Shown one piece after another: positions 1 to 7,877 of a stretch of DNA of 40,544 bases (the first letter of the stretch is position 1; each line of letters begins with the position of its first letter). The notes beneath the pieces are model-generated. The model did no database searches, was not told the DNA's origin, and saw nothing but the letters and a program-made list of their open reading frames with translations. Origin of the DNA: an uncultured Thermomicrobiales bacterium. Its GTDB lineage: Bacteria > Chloroflexota > Chloroflexia > Thermomicrobiales > CADCWN01. The translations under genes were made by a program, and so were the position numbers. The stretch lies in NCBI GenBank assembly GCA_902806415.1, contig CADCWN010000168.1, positions 1 through 40,544 on the forward strand, written 5' to 3'.

Positions 1-1152
1 AAGATGACGCTGACGGCACCCGACGCCGTCTGGACGCAGACGATCTCCGACTTCGCCGGGCTCTGCATCCTGCCGTCGCACATCCTCAAGGACACCCCGC
101 CGGACCAGATGGCCAAGGCGGCGTTCGCCTTCGCCCCCACCCCGTCCGCCGGGGCCTTCGTCTTCTCCGACTGGAAGGCCGATCAGTACCTCGAGATCAA
201 GCGGAACGAGAGCTACACCGGTGGCACCAAGGCGAAGCTCGACAAGATCTTTTGCAAGGTCCTGACGCAGGAGGATGTCGGGATCGCGCAACTGGAGAAG
301 GGCGAGCTCGACGTGATGATCGTGCCGGTGACCGAGGCGGATCGCCTGCGGAAGAATGCCAATCTGACGGTCACCAGCACCCCCGCGCCGAGCGTCTCCT
401 TCCTCGCGCTGAACATGGACCGCCCTTTCTTCAAGGACAAGCGCGTCCGCCAGGCGATGATGTACGCCCTAGACCGTGAGGCGATGGCGAAGGAGATCCT
501 CAAGGGCGAGGCGACGGTCGTCAATTCCACGATCATCGGGCCGGAGTGGATGGGGACGCCGGAGGGGCTGAACACCTACAAGTACGATGTGAACAAGGCG
601 AAGCAACTGCTGAAGGAGGCCAACTGGGACGCCAACCAGAAGGTCGCCCTGATGTACACCCCCGGCAACAAGATCAACGATGCGCTCGTGCCGATCATGC
701 AGCAACTGTTCAAGGATGCCGGGATCGCGCTCGAACTTTTCATCACCGATGGCCCTGAGTACACGCGCCGCGCCGTGACCGGGGCGACCGCGCAGGCTGC
801 CGGCGATTTCGACATCGCGCTCGTGGGCGGGGGCGTCTTCCGGCAAGACCCGAACGTCTCGGCGAAATATTTCGAGACGATCGCCTTCACGCCCGCCGGG
901 TCCAACTATGGGCATTACACCAATCCCCAGCTCGACGAACTCTTCAAGCAGGGGCGCGCGACCACCGATACGGCGCAGCGGAAGAAGGTCTACACCGACG
1001 TGGCGAAGATCCTCAACGAGGAGTGTCCCTGGATCTACCTCTGGTCGCCGAACTCGATCCACGCCTACAACAAGCGCCTCGTCGGCTTCAAGGCGCCGAG
1101 CTACGCCACCCACTTCGTCTGGAATGCCGAGGAGTGGAGCGTGACGAAGTAA
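1..1152 (+). CDS. ABC transporter substrate-binding protein, family 5 (C-terminal part)
   Basis: Extracytoplasmic solute-binding protein of the peptide/opine/nickel type (SBP_bac_5), which captures a ligand outside the membrane and delivers it to the permeases that follow. The reading frame is already open at base 1, so this is the C-terminal ~383 residues of a protein normally 500-600 long; the signal peptide lies outside the window. Family-like stretches include the 'LNMDRPFFKDKRVRQAMMYALDRE' region (cited by position, about residues 136-159), followed by 'GPEWMGTP' and 'YDVNKAKQLLKEANW', typical of lobe II. The next gene is a DppB-type permease 156 bp away, separated by a 30-bp perfect inverted repeat. 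The ligand cannot be named; neighbours suggest a small amino- or acyl-containing compound. High confidence in family, low in substrate. Confidence 0.93.
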   Translation, partial: KMTLTAPDAVWTQTISDFAGLCILPSHILKDTPPDQMAKAAFAFAPTPSAGAFVFSDWKADQYLEIKRNESYTGGTKAKLDKIFCKVLTQEDVGIAQLEKGELDVMIVPVTEADRLRKNANLTVTSTPAPSVSFLALNMDRPFFKDKRVRQAMMYALDREAMAKEILKGEATVVNSTIIGPEWMGTPEGLNTYKYDVNKAKQLLKEANWDANQKVALMYTPGNKINDALVPIMQQLFKDAGIALELFITDGPEYTRRAVTGATAQAAGDFDIALVGGGVFRQDPNVSAKYFETIAFTPAGSNYGHYTNPQLDELFKQGRATTDTAQRKKVYTDVAKILNEECPWIYLWSPNSIHAYNKRLVGFKAPSYATHFVWNAEEWSVTK

Positions 1153-1295
1153 GTCGTCAGTCGTCGGTCGTCAGTCGTCAGAAAGAGTCGAGGGTCGGTA
1201 GTGGATAGCGTGACAGCTTCTACCGTGTCACCGGCTCGCTGGCCCACCGGCCCACTCGCTGACGACTGACGACCGACGACTGACGACTGACGACT
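1152..1295. repeat. Heptad-built inverted repeat B1 (30-bp perfect stem)
   Basis: Left arm 1152-1181 and right arm 1259-1288 are perfectly complementary over 30 bp. Both arms are tandem copies of the 7-mer AGTCGTC. One variant unit, GGTCGTC, sits at the matching place in both arms, and one extra unit extends the right arm to 1295. The 77-nt loop has a minor hairpin (GTGACA 1210-1215 / TGTCAC 1226-1231). The arm begins on the stop codon of the binding-protein gene and ends 13 nt before the permease start. In mRNA this would be a long hairpin between binding protein and permease, where such operons often lower downstream expression; that role is inferred. Confidence 0.9.
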
Positions 1296-1308
1296 CGGAG
1301 CGAAGCGA

Positions 1309-2271
1309 ATGGGACAATATCTCTTACGGCGACTCTTGCTCAGCGTGCCGGTCTTGCTCGGGATCACGATCGCGACCTACGCGATCATCAATTTCGCGCC
1401 GGGCGATCCGGTCTCGGCGATGATCAGCCCGGAGGCGGCGTCGTCGCTCGGCCCCGGCTGGGTCGAGCAGCAGCGCGCGGCGCTCGGCCTCGACAAGCCC
1501 CTCCCGATCCGCTACGGCCTCTGGCTGAAAGAACTCGCGCAGGGCAACCTCGGCTTCTCGCTGAAAGACCGCCAGCCGATCAATCAGAAGATCGTCGAGC
1601 GAATCTGGCCGACCTTAAAGCTGATGGGGACCGCGCTGACCATCGCGCTGGTGATCGCGATCCCGCTCGGGATCCTCTCAGCGATCAAGCAGTACTCGTT
1701 CCTGGACTACCTCGCCACCATCTCCGGCTTCGCGGCGATCTCGATCCCCTCGTTCTTCCTCTCACTCGCGGCCATCTACATCTTCTCGCTGAAGCTCGGG
1801 TGGTTACCATCCTCCGGGATGACCACCGTGGGTGGCACGAGCTCATTCGTCGATTCGGCCAAACACCTCATCCTCCCCGCGATCGTCCTCGGGCTAGCCG
1901 AGGCCGCGCCGCTCATCCGCTACACCCGGTCCAGTATGCTCGAAGTGATCCGTCAGGATTATGTCACGACGGCGAGGGCGAAGGGCTTGGGCGAGCGAGT
2001 CGTCATCTGGCGGCACGCCCTGCGCAACGCCCTTATCCCGCTAATCACGGTTGTCGCGCTGAACTTGCCGCGACTCCTCGGTGGGGCGGTGGTGGTCGAG
2101 GCGGTCTTCGCGTGGCCGGGGATGGGTACGCTGGCGATCACCGCAGTGCAGGGGCGCGACTACCCGGTGATCATGGCGATCAATCTGATCACCGCCGTTA
2201 TGATCCTCACCAGCAATCTGCTGGCGGATCTGTTCTACGCGGTGGTTGATCCCCGCATCAAATACGCCTAA
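1309..2271 (+). CDS. ABC transporter permease, DppB/OppB type
   Basis: Inner-membrane permease subunit of a peptide/opine-type importer, 320 residues, the usual length. The N-terminus 'MGQYLLRRLLLSVPVLLGI' with the following 'FAPGDP' is the DppB signature (first membrane helix, then the conserved periplasmic GDP). About six hydrophobic helices follow. The cytoplasmic EAA loop is at about residues 217-236 ('YVTTARAKGLGERVVIWRHA'), the contact for the ATPase. It ends in the family-typical 'DLFYAVVDPRIKYA'. The ATG is preceded by GGAGCGA just after inverted repeat B1. It pairs with the DppC-type permease downstream; no ATPase gene is present, so ATPases are upstream of the window or elsewhere. 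Confidence 0.95.
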   Translation: MGQYLLRRLLLSVPVLLGITIATYAIINFAPGDPVSAMISPEAASSLGPGWVEQQRAALGLDKPLPIRYGLWLKELAQGNLGFSLKDRQPINQKIVERIWPTLKLMGTALTIALVIAIPLGILSAIKQYSFLDYLATISGFAAISIPSFFLSLAAIYIFSLKLGWLPSSGMTTVGGTSSFVDSAKHLILPAIVLGLAEAAPLIRYTRSSMLEVIRQDYVTTARAKGLGERVVIWRHALRNALIPLITVVALNLPRLLGGAVVVEAVFAWPGMGTLAITAVQGRDYPVIMAINLITAVMILTSNLLADLFYAVVDPRIKYA

Positions 2272-2338
2272 AGGACACGCCCCGCCCGCCACGTGCAGAG
2301 CGCTCGCGGCAGCGGGCGAGTGGGGAGAGAGGACTCGG

Positions 2339-3277
2339 ATGGCCGAATCGACGCGCCCCGCCAAGCCGACCGCACCGACCGCAGCCGAGAGCGTGGGGCG
2401 CCGCGCCGGGCTCGCCGCCAGCGCCGCCCCGGTGCGCCGACGTACCGGAGTCTGGGGGCGTTTCCGCCGCCACAAGGTCGCGCTCGTCGGCACCTTCATC
2501 CTGCTGATCCTGGTGATCGGCGCGGTCGGCGCGCCGATCATCGCGCGCAACGATCCGTACAAGGTCAGCATCAGCTCGTACCGCAAACCGCCGCGCGCCG
2601 CCAATATCCTCGGCACCGACTCCTCCGGGCGCGATGTCCTCAGCCGCCTGCTCCATGCCGGGCGCGTCTCCCTCTCGGTCGGACTGGTCGCCGTGGCGAT
2701 CTACGCGACGATCGGAATCATCCTCGGCGCGCTGGCCGGCTTCTACGGCGGCTGGGTCGATTCGCTGATCATGCGCGCGGCCGACATCGTCCTCGCCTTC
2801 CCCACCCTCATCCTGATCATCACGATCGTCTCGATCCTGGGGCCGAGCATCTACAATGTTATGCTCGTGATCGGCCTGCTCGGCTGGCCCCCGATCGCCC
2901 GGATCGTGCGCGGCCTCTTCCTGACCCTGCGCGAGCGCGAATTCATCCTCGCCGGGCGGACGATCGGCGCGTCGAACAGCCGCCTGATCTTCCGCCACAT
3001 CCTGCCGAACGCCCTCGCCCCGGTGATCGTCGCCGCGACGTTCGGGATGGCGAGCGCGATCCTGCTCGAAGCCGGCCTCTCGTTCCTGGGCCTCGGGGTC
3101 CAACCGCCGACCCCCTCCTGGGGGAATATGCTGACCGACGCCCAGTCGCTGACCGTCCTCGAATCGATGCCCTGGCTCTGGATCCCGCCCGGCATCGCGA
3201 TCGCCCTCGCCGTCCTGGCGATCAACTTCATCGGCGACGGTCTGCGCGATGCCCTCGATCCGTATCTGCTGCGCTGA
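2339..3277 (+). CDS. ABC transporter permease, DppC/OppC type
   Basis: Second permease of the importer, 312 residues. A ~45-residue Ala/Pro/Arg-rich cytoplasmic leader precedes 'RFRRHKVALVGTFILLILVI', the first membrane helix of DppC proteins. Then come the conserved 'LGTDSSGRDVLSRLLHAGRVSL' region and an EAA loop around 'REFILAGRTIGASNSRLIFRHILPN'. The C-terminus 'FIGDGLRDALDPYLLR' is diagnostic of the family. The start at 2339 is chosen because GGGGAGAGAGG lies just upstream and the conserved region begins after it; an upstream in-frame start at 2246 would overlap the preceding gene without an RBS. The operon ends here: an intrinsic terminator follows 21 nt after the stop. Confidence 0.95.
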   Translation: MAESTRPAKPTAPTAAESVGRRAGLAASAAPVRRRTGVWGRFRRHKVALVGTFILLILVIGAVGAPIIARNDPYKVSISSYRKPPRAANILGTDSSGRDVLSRLLHAGRVSLSVGLVAVAIYATIGIILGALAGFYGGWVDSLIMRAADIVLAFPTLILIITIVSILGPSIYNVMLVIGLLGWPPIARIVRGLFLTLREREFILAGRTIGASNSRLIFRHILPNALAPVIVAATFGMASAILLEAGLSFLGLGVQPPTPSWGNMLTDAQSLTVLESMPWLWIPPGIAIALAVLAINFIGDGLRDALDPYLLR

Positions 3278-3297
3278 GATAGACATCGCGAGAACCG

Positions 3298-3333
3298 GGC
3301 GGGCGGGCGAATTGTTTGCCCGCCCGCCTTTTT
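3298..3333 (+). terminator. Rho-independent terminator of the ABC permease operon
   Basis: An 11-bp perfect GC stem (3298-3308 with 3318-3328), 9-nt loop and a run of five T at 3329-3333. This is the only hairpin in the window with a classic U-tract directly after the stem. Confidence 0.93.
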
Positions 3334-3360
3334 GCCAGCACGCCCGCGATTCACTAGAAT
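3332..3360 (+). promoter_or_regulatory. Sigma-70-like promoter for the catabolic gene run
   Basis: TTGCCA (3332-3337), a 17-nt spacer and TAGAAT (3355-3360) match the -35/-10 consensus at 4 of 6 and 5 of 6 positions with ideal spacing. The -35 box begins inside the T-tract of the preceding terminator. Predicted transcription start is about 3367, giving a leader of about 38 nt before the esterase ATG at 3406. Confidence 0.6.
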
Positions 3361-3405
3361 GCCGCCCTGCGACGACCGGGGACCAGCGAAGAGGAGAGCA
3401 GCACG

Positions 3406-4380
3406 ATGCCAGCAGCACGGAAGCCTGCCGACCAATATGGCACCAGCGCCGTACGCCCCGCCGACTTCGATCTGTTCTGGGACGACCTCCTGGCGGAGGC
3501 GGCGAGCATCCCGCTCAACCCGACCCTGACGCACATCCCGATGCGCTCGACCGCCGAGGTCGATGTCTACGAGATCGGCTACGACAGCCTCGACGGGCTG
3601 CGGATCGCCGGGTGGTATTGCGTGCCGAAGGAGAGTTATCTGCCGCCGCCCTACCCGGCCCTGCTGATCGTCCCCGGCTACATCTCCGAGCCGACTCTGC
3701 CGAAGTCGTGGGCGAAGCTCGGCTACGCGGCGGTCGGGGTCGCGCCGCGCGGCAAGCTGCGCTCCAACGCGCGCTTCAATCCCGGCTACCCCGGCCTCCT
3801 GGTCAACAACATCATCGACCGCCACACCTACAGCTATCGCGGCTTCTACATCGACGCCGCGCGCGCGGTCGATTTCGTCCTGACCCGACCGGAGATCGAT
3901 CACTCGCGGATCGGCGTCCACGGCAGCAGCCAGGGCGGCGCGCTGACAATCACCACCGCCGCCCTGCGGTCGGATGTGATCACCTGCGGCGCGCCGGGCG
4001 CGCCGTACCTCTGCGGCTTCATGGACGCCGCCTCGCTGACCGACTCGTACCCCTACGAGGAGATGAACGAGTATCTGCGGCTGCACCCGGAGCGCGAGGC
4101 GGCAATGCGCGCGACCCTCGACTACTTCGACGGGATCAACTTCGCCCCACGAATTAAGTGTCCGATCCTCGTCTACGTCGGTGAGGCCGACGACGTCTGC
4201 CCGCCCGAGACCGGCTACGCCTTCTACAACGCCCTGACGGGCCCGAAGACGATCCACGCCTACCCTCGCTGCGCCCACGACTCCGGTGCCTACTGGGAGA
4301 TGGCGAACGTCCAGGCGTTCCTGGCCGAACACCTCCGCCCCGCCCGCCCGCAGGAGCGGGCGCAGACGACGGTGGGATGA
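3406..4380 (+). CDS. Alpha/beta hydrolase, acetyl-xylan-esterase (AXE1/cephalosporin-C deacetylase) type
   Basis: Predicted cytoplasmic esterase of 324 residues, the normal AXE1 length, removing acetyl or other small acyl groups; the true substrate is unknown. The nucleophile elbow 'GSSQGG' puts Ser at residue 175, 'GEADDVCPP' carries the acidic residue, and 'CAHDSG' near the C-terminus supplies His, so the triad is complete. 'FDLFWDDLLAEA' at the N-terminus and 'RGFYIDAARAVDFV' before the elbow are AXE1-like. No signal peptide is visible. The start follows GAAGAGGAGAG and fits the promoter at 3332-3360. The next gene is a paralogue that has lost the nucleophile, so the two may form a hetero-oligomer. 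Confidence 0.88.
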   Translation: MPAARKPADQYGTSAVRPADFDLFWDDLLAEAASIPLNPTLTHIPMRSTAEVDVYEIGYDSLDGLRIAGWYCVPKESYLPPPYPALLIVPGYISEPTLPKSWAKLGYAAVGVAPRGKLRSNARFNPGYPGLLVNNIIDRHTYSYRGFYIDAARAVDFVLTRPEIDHSRIGVHGSSQGGALTITTAALRSDVITCGAPGAPYLCGFMDAASLTDSYPYEEMNEYLRLHPEREAAMRATLDYFDGINFAPRIKCPILVYVGEADDVCPPETGYAFYNALTGPKTIHAYPRCAHDSGAYWEMANVQAFLAEHLRPARPQERAQTTVG

Positions 4381-4450
4381 GCGGGGGCGACGGCCCTCAC
4401 CCCCGCCTCGCTGCGCTCGGCACCCCCTCTCCCCATTCGAGGAGAGGGGG
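4381..4450. repeat. Two GC-rich hairpins after the esterase gene
   Basis: The first hairpin begins on the base after the stop codon: GCGGGGG (4381-4387) pairs with CCCCCGC (4400-4406). The second is CCCCCTCTCC (4423-4432) with GGAGAGGGGG (4441-4450), a perfect 10-bp stem with an 8-nt loop. No T-tract follows. It resembles the CCCC/GGGG hairpins at 7878 and 24634 and may be one dispersed family. In the gap 4381-4664 the rest holds the three-hairpin unit C1 and no gene. Confidence 0.6.
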
Positions 4451-4555
4451 GAAGCACGAGACGCATCGGTGTCTGCAAGACGCAACATACGAGGAGAGCA
4501 GCAGGAACACCACGCCGTACAGGTAGGCCAGGCGTTAGCAGCTACTCTTGTTCCC

Positions 4556-4611
4556 AGCCTACTTGAGTAGGCTTCGTGGCCGCAGGCAGGGAGCGCCGAT
4601 TTCAATCGGTG
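4556..4611 (+). repeat. Three-hairpin repeat unit C1
   Basis: AGCCTACT-TG-AGTAGGCT (8-bp stem, 2-nt loop), then TCGTGGCCGCAGGCAGG, then CGCCGATT-TC-AATCGGTG. The copy at 6882-6937 has the same sequence framework (AGCCTACTTnAGTAGGCTTCG, then GCCGATTnnAATCGG). The middle hairpin is degenerate in this copy. It lies about 50 nt before the next start codon. Confidence 0.75.
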
Positions 4612-4664
4612 CCACCCACGCCCGCACCGCCACCCACCCTCACCCCCACACAGAGGAGCAACTG

Positions 4665-5546
4665 ATGACCGACCACAGCGCCTACTGGTCAACCCTCGAC
4701 CACGAACTCGCGCGCTTCCCCGCCGCGCCGGAGGTCAACCTCACGCCGTTGCGTCGCACCGAGTACGCGACCGTCTACGAGGTGAAGCTGACCAGCATCG
4801 GCCCCTACCGCCTCTTCGGTTTCCTCAGCGTGCCGACTGGCGACGGCCCGTTCCCCGGCCTCTACCTGACGCCGCGCTACGGCAGCGTCAACAATGTGCC
4901 GCACCCGGACGACCGCCGCCGCTACGTCGTCTTCCAGCTGATGCATCGGGGGCAACGCCTCGCCGATCAGCCGTTCGCGGCCCCCTATCCGGGCCTGTTG
5001 ACGCTGGGGATCGACGACCCGGCGCAGTACATCTACCGCAGCATCGTCGCCGACTGCCTGCGCGGCGCAGAGTTCCTGCTCTCCCGCCCGGAGGTGGATG
5101 CCGCGCGCGTCGGCATTCGCGGCGACGACCTGGTGCTGCTTGTTATGGCGCGGCGGGCCGGTTTCGCGGCGGCGGATATCGGCGCGATGCTGTTCTACCG
5201 GCTGATGGAGGCGCGCGCGCGCACCGACGCCTACCCGACTGAGGAGATCAACGACTATCTCCGCGCCTACCCCGAGCACGAGGCGGCGGTCGGCGCGACA
5301 CTGGCCCACTTCGATCCCCAGGCCCACGCGCCGGGGATCGTCGCACGAGTCTTGCTGCAAACCGGCGACCCCGGCGACCCCGGCGGCCCCGAGTGGCTCG
5401 CCCCGCTGCGCGACGCCCTCGGCGGCGAGGTGGAAGAGTATCGGCTGACGCACGAGGGCGGAACCGATCACGACTGGCTCGACGCCTGGCTGGCCGGGCA
5501 ACTCGGCGCGACACCGCACCCGCGCATCTGGAGGATCGAACGATGA
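4665..5546 (+). CDS. AXE1-like hydrolase homologue lacking the nucleophile (probable pseudoenzyme)
   Basis: A 293-residue protein that aligns throughout with the preceding esterase. 'HRGQRLADQPFAAPYPGLL' and 'YIYRSIVADCLRGAEFLLSRPEVDAARVGI' match its 'PRGKLRSNARFNPGYPGLL' and 'YSYRGFYIDAARAVDFVLTRPEIDHSRIGV' (positions about 82-150). Where the esterase has GSSQGG this one reads RGDDLV, so the Ser nucleophile is replaced by Asp; the C-terminal His region survives as 'THEGGTDHDW'. The frame is intact and codon use is like its neighbours, so it is not a decaying pseudogene. Start chosen for GAGGAGCAACTG before the ATG. Its stop overlaps the next start (ATGA), implying translational coupling. Plausible roles are a regulatory or scaffolding subunit, or a changed chemistry; this is inference. 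Confidence 0.8.
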   Translation: MTDHSAYWSTLDHELARFPAAPEVNLTPLRRTEYATVYEVKLTSIGPYRLFGFLSVPTGDGPFPGLYLTPRYGSVNNVPHPDDRRRYVVFQLMHRGQRLADQPFAAPYPGLLTLGIDDPAQYIYRSIVADCLRGAEFLLSRPEVDAARVGIRGDDLVLLVMARRAGFAAADIGAMLFYRLMEARARTDAYPTEEINDYLRAYPEHEAAVGATLAHFDPQAHAPGIVARVLLQTGDPGDPGGPEWLAPLRDALGGEVEEYRLTHEGGTDHDWLDAWLAGQLGATPHPRIWRIER

Positions 5547-6652
5547 GCATTTATGCAGATCTTGGCGTCCGGCGCGTCGTCAACGCCTCGGCCACGCTGA
5601 CCCGGCTCGGCGGCTCGGTGATGCCGCCGCCGGTCGTCGCAGCGATGGCGCGGGCGGCGGAGTCGTTCATCGACCTGACCGAGCTCCAGCGGACCGTCGG
5701 CGACCGGATCGCCGCGCTGACGAACAACGAGGCGTGCTACATCTCCTCCGGCGCGGCGGGCGGGATCACCGTCGCCGTCGCCTCCTGCATCACCGGCACC
5801 GACCCCGCCGCGATCGCCAAATTACCCTACACCGAGGGGCTGAAGAACGAGGTGATCGTCCACCGCTCCCAGCGCAACGGCTACGACCACGCCGCGCGGG
5901 CGACCGGGGCGAGGCTGATCGAGATCGGCCTGGCGCACGGCACCCAGGAATGGGAATTGGCGGCGGCGATCGGCCCGAATACCGCCTGCGTTCTTTACTT
6001 CGCCGGGGCCAACTTCGCCGGGGCCGCCCTGCCGCTGGAATTCGTGGTCAAGGTCGCGCACGAGCACGGCATCCCGGTTGTCGTGGACGCCGCCGCGCAG
6101 ATCCCGCCGATCAGCAATCTCTGGCACTTCACCCGCGAGGTCGGGGCCGACATCGCGATCTTCAGCGGCGGCAAGGGGATGCGCGGGCCGCAGTCGAGCG
6201 GCCTCGTCCTCGGCAAGCGCGAGATCATCGAGGGCTGCCGCGCTAACGGTGCGCCGAACCACAGCGTCGCCCGCGCCCTCAAGGTCGGCAAGGAGGAGAT
6301 GGTCGGCCTGCTCGCCGCCGTCTCCTGGTCGCTCGACCAGGAGGAGTCATATATCCTCGCCGGCTACGAGCTGGTCGTGCGCGACTGGCTCGCCGCGCTG
6401 GCCGACATCCCCGGCGTGACCGCCGAGCGCGGCTATCCGAGCGAGGCAGGGCAGCCGCACGGCCGCGCGATCCTCCGCTTCGCCCCGCCCTGCCCCCGCA
6501 CGCGCGACGAGATCGTGGCCACGCTCTGGGAAGGCGACCCCCGGATCGCCGTCGCCCCGATCGGCACTGACGGGATCGCGCTCAACCCGCAATGCCTCGA
6601 ACCGGGCGAGGCGGAAATCGTGCTGGCGGCGCTGAAACGGGCTGTGGGGTGA
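5543..6652 (+). CDS. PLP enzyme of the SelA-like/DgaE family
   Basis: A 369-residue fold-type I PLP protein related to selenocysteine synthase SelA, but of the short family that includes D-glucosaminate-6-phosphate ammonia-lyase DgaE. 'YADLGVRRVVNASATLTRLGGSVMP' is the family N-terminus (residues 4-28), 'VVVDAAAQ' carries the Asp that contacts the pyridine nitrogen, and 'SGGKGMRGPQSSG' holds the Schiff-base Lys211. The family usually removes ammonia or water from amino sugars or amino acids; the exact substrate is unknown. Its ATG overlaps the preceding stop. An amidohydrolase of the type commonly seen beside these proteins lies two genes on, and RidA, which removes reactive enamines made by such lyases, lies further downstream. 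Confidence 0.85.
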   Translation: MSIYADLGVRRVVNASATLTRLGGSVMPPPVVAAMARAAESFIDLTELQRTVGDRIAALTNNEACYISSGAAGGITVAVASCITGTDPAAIAKLPYTEGLKNEVIVHRSQRNGYDHAARATGARLIEIGLAHGTQEWELAAAIGPNTACVLYFAGANFAGAALPLEFVVKVAHEHGIPVVVDAAAQIPPISNLWHFTREVGADIAIFSGGKGMRGPQSSGLVLGKREIIEGCRANGAPNHSVARALKVGKEEMVGLLAAVSWSLDQEESYILAGYELVVRDWLAALADIPGVTAERGYPSEAGQPHGRAILRFAPPCPRTRDEIVATLWEGDPRIAVAPIGTDGIALNPQCLEPGEAEIVLAALKRAVG

Positions 6653-6769
6653 GCGGGGGATGAAACAAGCGACGGAAGCCACGAGAATGAGTAGCGGCGT
6701 GGTGCTCGGCGAGCGCGGAGGACTGGGGATTGATGGAGATTGCCGACTTAACCCGGTTAGGTGGTTGCA

Positions 6770-6828
6770 CCGGGGATTAAAATCCCCGGCTAAGTGGTCT
6801 CCGGCCACAAAGTCCACTGAAGTGGAGT
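6770..6828 (-). repeat. Three-hairpin repeat unit C3, inverted relative to C2
   Basis: CCGGGGATT-AA-AATCCCCGG (9-bp stem, 6770-6789), then CTAA, GTGG-TCTCCGG-CCAC, AA and AGTCCACT-GA-AGTGGAGT (6811-6828, one mismatch). This is the hairpin order of C1/C2 read on the other strand, with different but still paired stem sequences. C3 and C2 form an inverted pair separated by 53 nt within the 324-nt gap 6653-6976, which has no other gene. Confidence 0.75.
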
Positions 6829-6881
6829 GGGATGTGGGATTCATTACCTTGACGGCGAAGCACCGCGCCGCTATCAGGCCT

Positions 6882-6937
6882 AGCCTACTTCAGTAGGCTT
6901 CGTGGCCGCAGCCACCTAGCGCCGATTGAAATCGGCG
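6882..6937 (+). repeat. Three-hairpin repeat unit C2
   Basis: AGCCTACT-TC-AGTAGGCT (8 bp), then GTGGC-CGCA-GCCAC (5 bp), then CGCCGATT-GA-AATCGGCG (8 bp). All outer hairpins in this family have 2-nt loops. C2 is in the same orientation as C1 (4556-4611) and opposite to C3. It ends 39 nt before the GTG start of the amidinohydrolase gene. Confidence 0.8.
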
Positions 6938-6976
6938 GCCCCGGCCGCACCAGCAAAATCACCCGAAAGGAGCCCC

Positions 6977-7858
6977 GTGCCCACCACGACCACCTCCATC
7001 ACCCACGGCGGCAACACCAACACCGCGCCGTTGCGCCGCGTCCTCGTCTACCCGCCGATCCCGCCGGATGCGATGGTCTCCTGGGAGGCGTTCGGCTACT
7101 TGCGTCCGCTCGACCACGAGCGGGCGGTCGCGGAGCACGCGGTCTTCCGGCAGATCCTCGTCGATGCCGGGGCCGAGGTGATCAGCGGCGAATTGAGTAG
7201 CGCCGCCTTGCAGGACGCCATCTTCCCGTACGATCCGGGGATCATCACCGATGCCGGGATGATCCTCGGCCGACCGGGGAAGTCGCTGCGCGAGGGCGAG
7301 GTCGCGGCGCTGGAAGCGACGATGCGCAATCTCGGCATCCCGATCGCGGGGCGAATCGCCACGCCCGGCCTCTTCGAGGGTGGCGACTCGTTCTGGCTCG
7401 ACGCGCAGACACTGGCGGTGGGACAAGGCTACCGCACCAACGCGGAGGGGATTCGCCAACTCGCCGCGATCCTTGGCGAGCAAGGGGTCGCGGTCGTCGT
7501 CGTGCCGCTGCCGCACTGGCACGGTCCGGCAGAGTGCCTGCATCTGCTCTCGCTGATCAGTCCGCTCGATGAACGGCTCGCCGTAGTCTACCGCCCGCTG
7601 CTGCCGGTCCCTTTCCTCGAAGGGCTGGCGGCGCGCGGCTGGGAGCTGATCGACGTGCCGGATGAGGAGTTCGCCTCGCAGGGGCCGAATGTCCTCGCGC
7701 TCGGCCCGCGCCGCTGCCTCATCCTGCGCGAGAACGTGGAGACGGCACGCCGTCTCCGCGCCGCAGGCTGTGAGGTATTTACCTACACCGGCGACGAGAT
7801 CTCGCACAACCGCACCGGCGGGCCGACGTGCCTCACCCGCCCGCTGCTGCGCGGCTGA
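6977..7858 (+). CDS. Amidinohydrolase/amidinotransferase-superfamily protein (DDAH-like)
   Basis: A 293-residue protein of the guanidino-modifying superfamily (arginine deiminase, dimethylargininase, amidinotransferases), which act on guanidino groups through a Cys nucleophile. Visible landmarks: 'LRRVLVYPP' at the N-terminus, 'IFPYDPGIITDAGMILGRPG' with the acidic substrate-binding region, 'LFEGGDSFW' (typical E/D-GGD), His189 in 'ECLHLLS', and Cys285 in 'GGPTCLTRPLLRG' near the C-terminus, the normal place for the catalytic Cys. The start is GTG at 6977 because AAAGGAG lies just upstream; a TTG at 6926 lies inside repeat C2. Its neighbours suggest release of amine or urea products in a catabolic pathway. 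Exact substrate unknown. Confidence 0.85.
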   Translation: MPTTTTSITHGGNTNTAPLRRVLVYPPIPPDAMVSWEAFGYLRPLDHERAVAEHAVFRQILVDAGAEVISGELSSAALQDAIFPYDPGIITDAGMILGRPGKSLREGEVAALEATMRNLGIPIAGRIATPGLFEGGDSFWLDAQTLAVGQGYRTNAEGIRQLAAILGEQGVAVVVVPLPHWHGPAECLHLLSLISPLDERLAVVYRPLLPVPFLEGLAARGWELIDVPDEEFASQGPNVLALGPRRCLILRENVETARRLRAAGCEVFTYTGDEISHNRTGGPTCLTRPLLRG

Positions 7859-7877
7859 CGATGATAGTTCGATTCTT

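Noticed and set aside
2851..4692. A 613-codon minus-strand frame opposite the DppC and esterase genes
   Set aside because: It runs through the intrinsic terminator and promoter at 3298-3360 and shows no protein-like segments.
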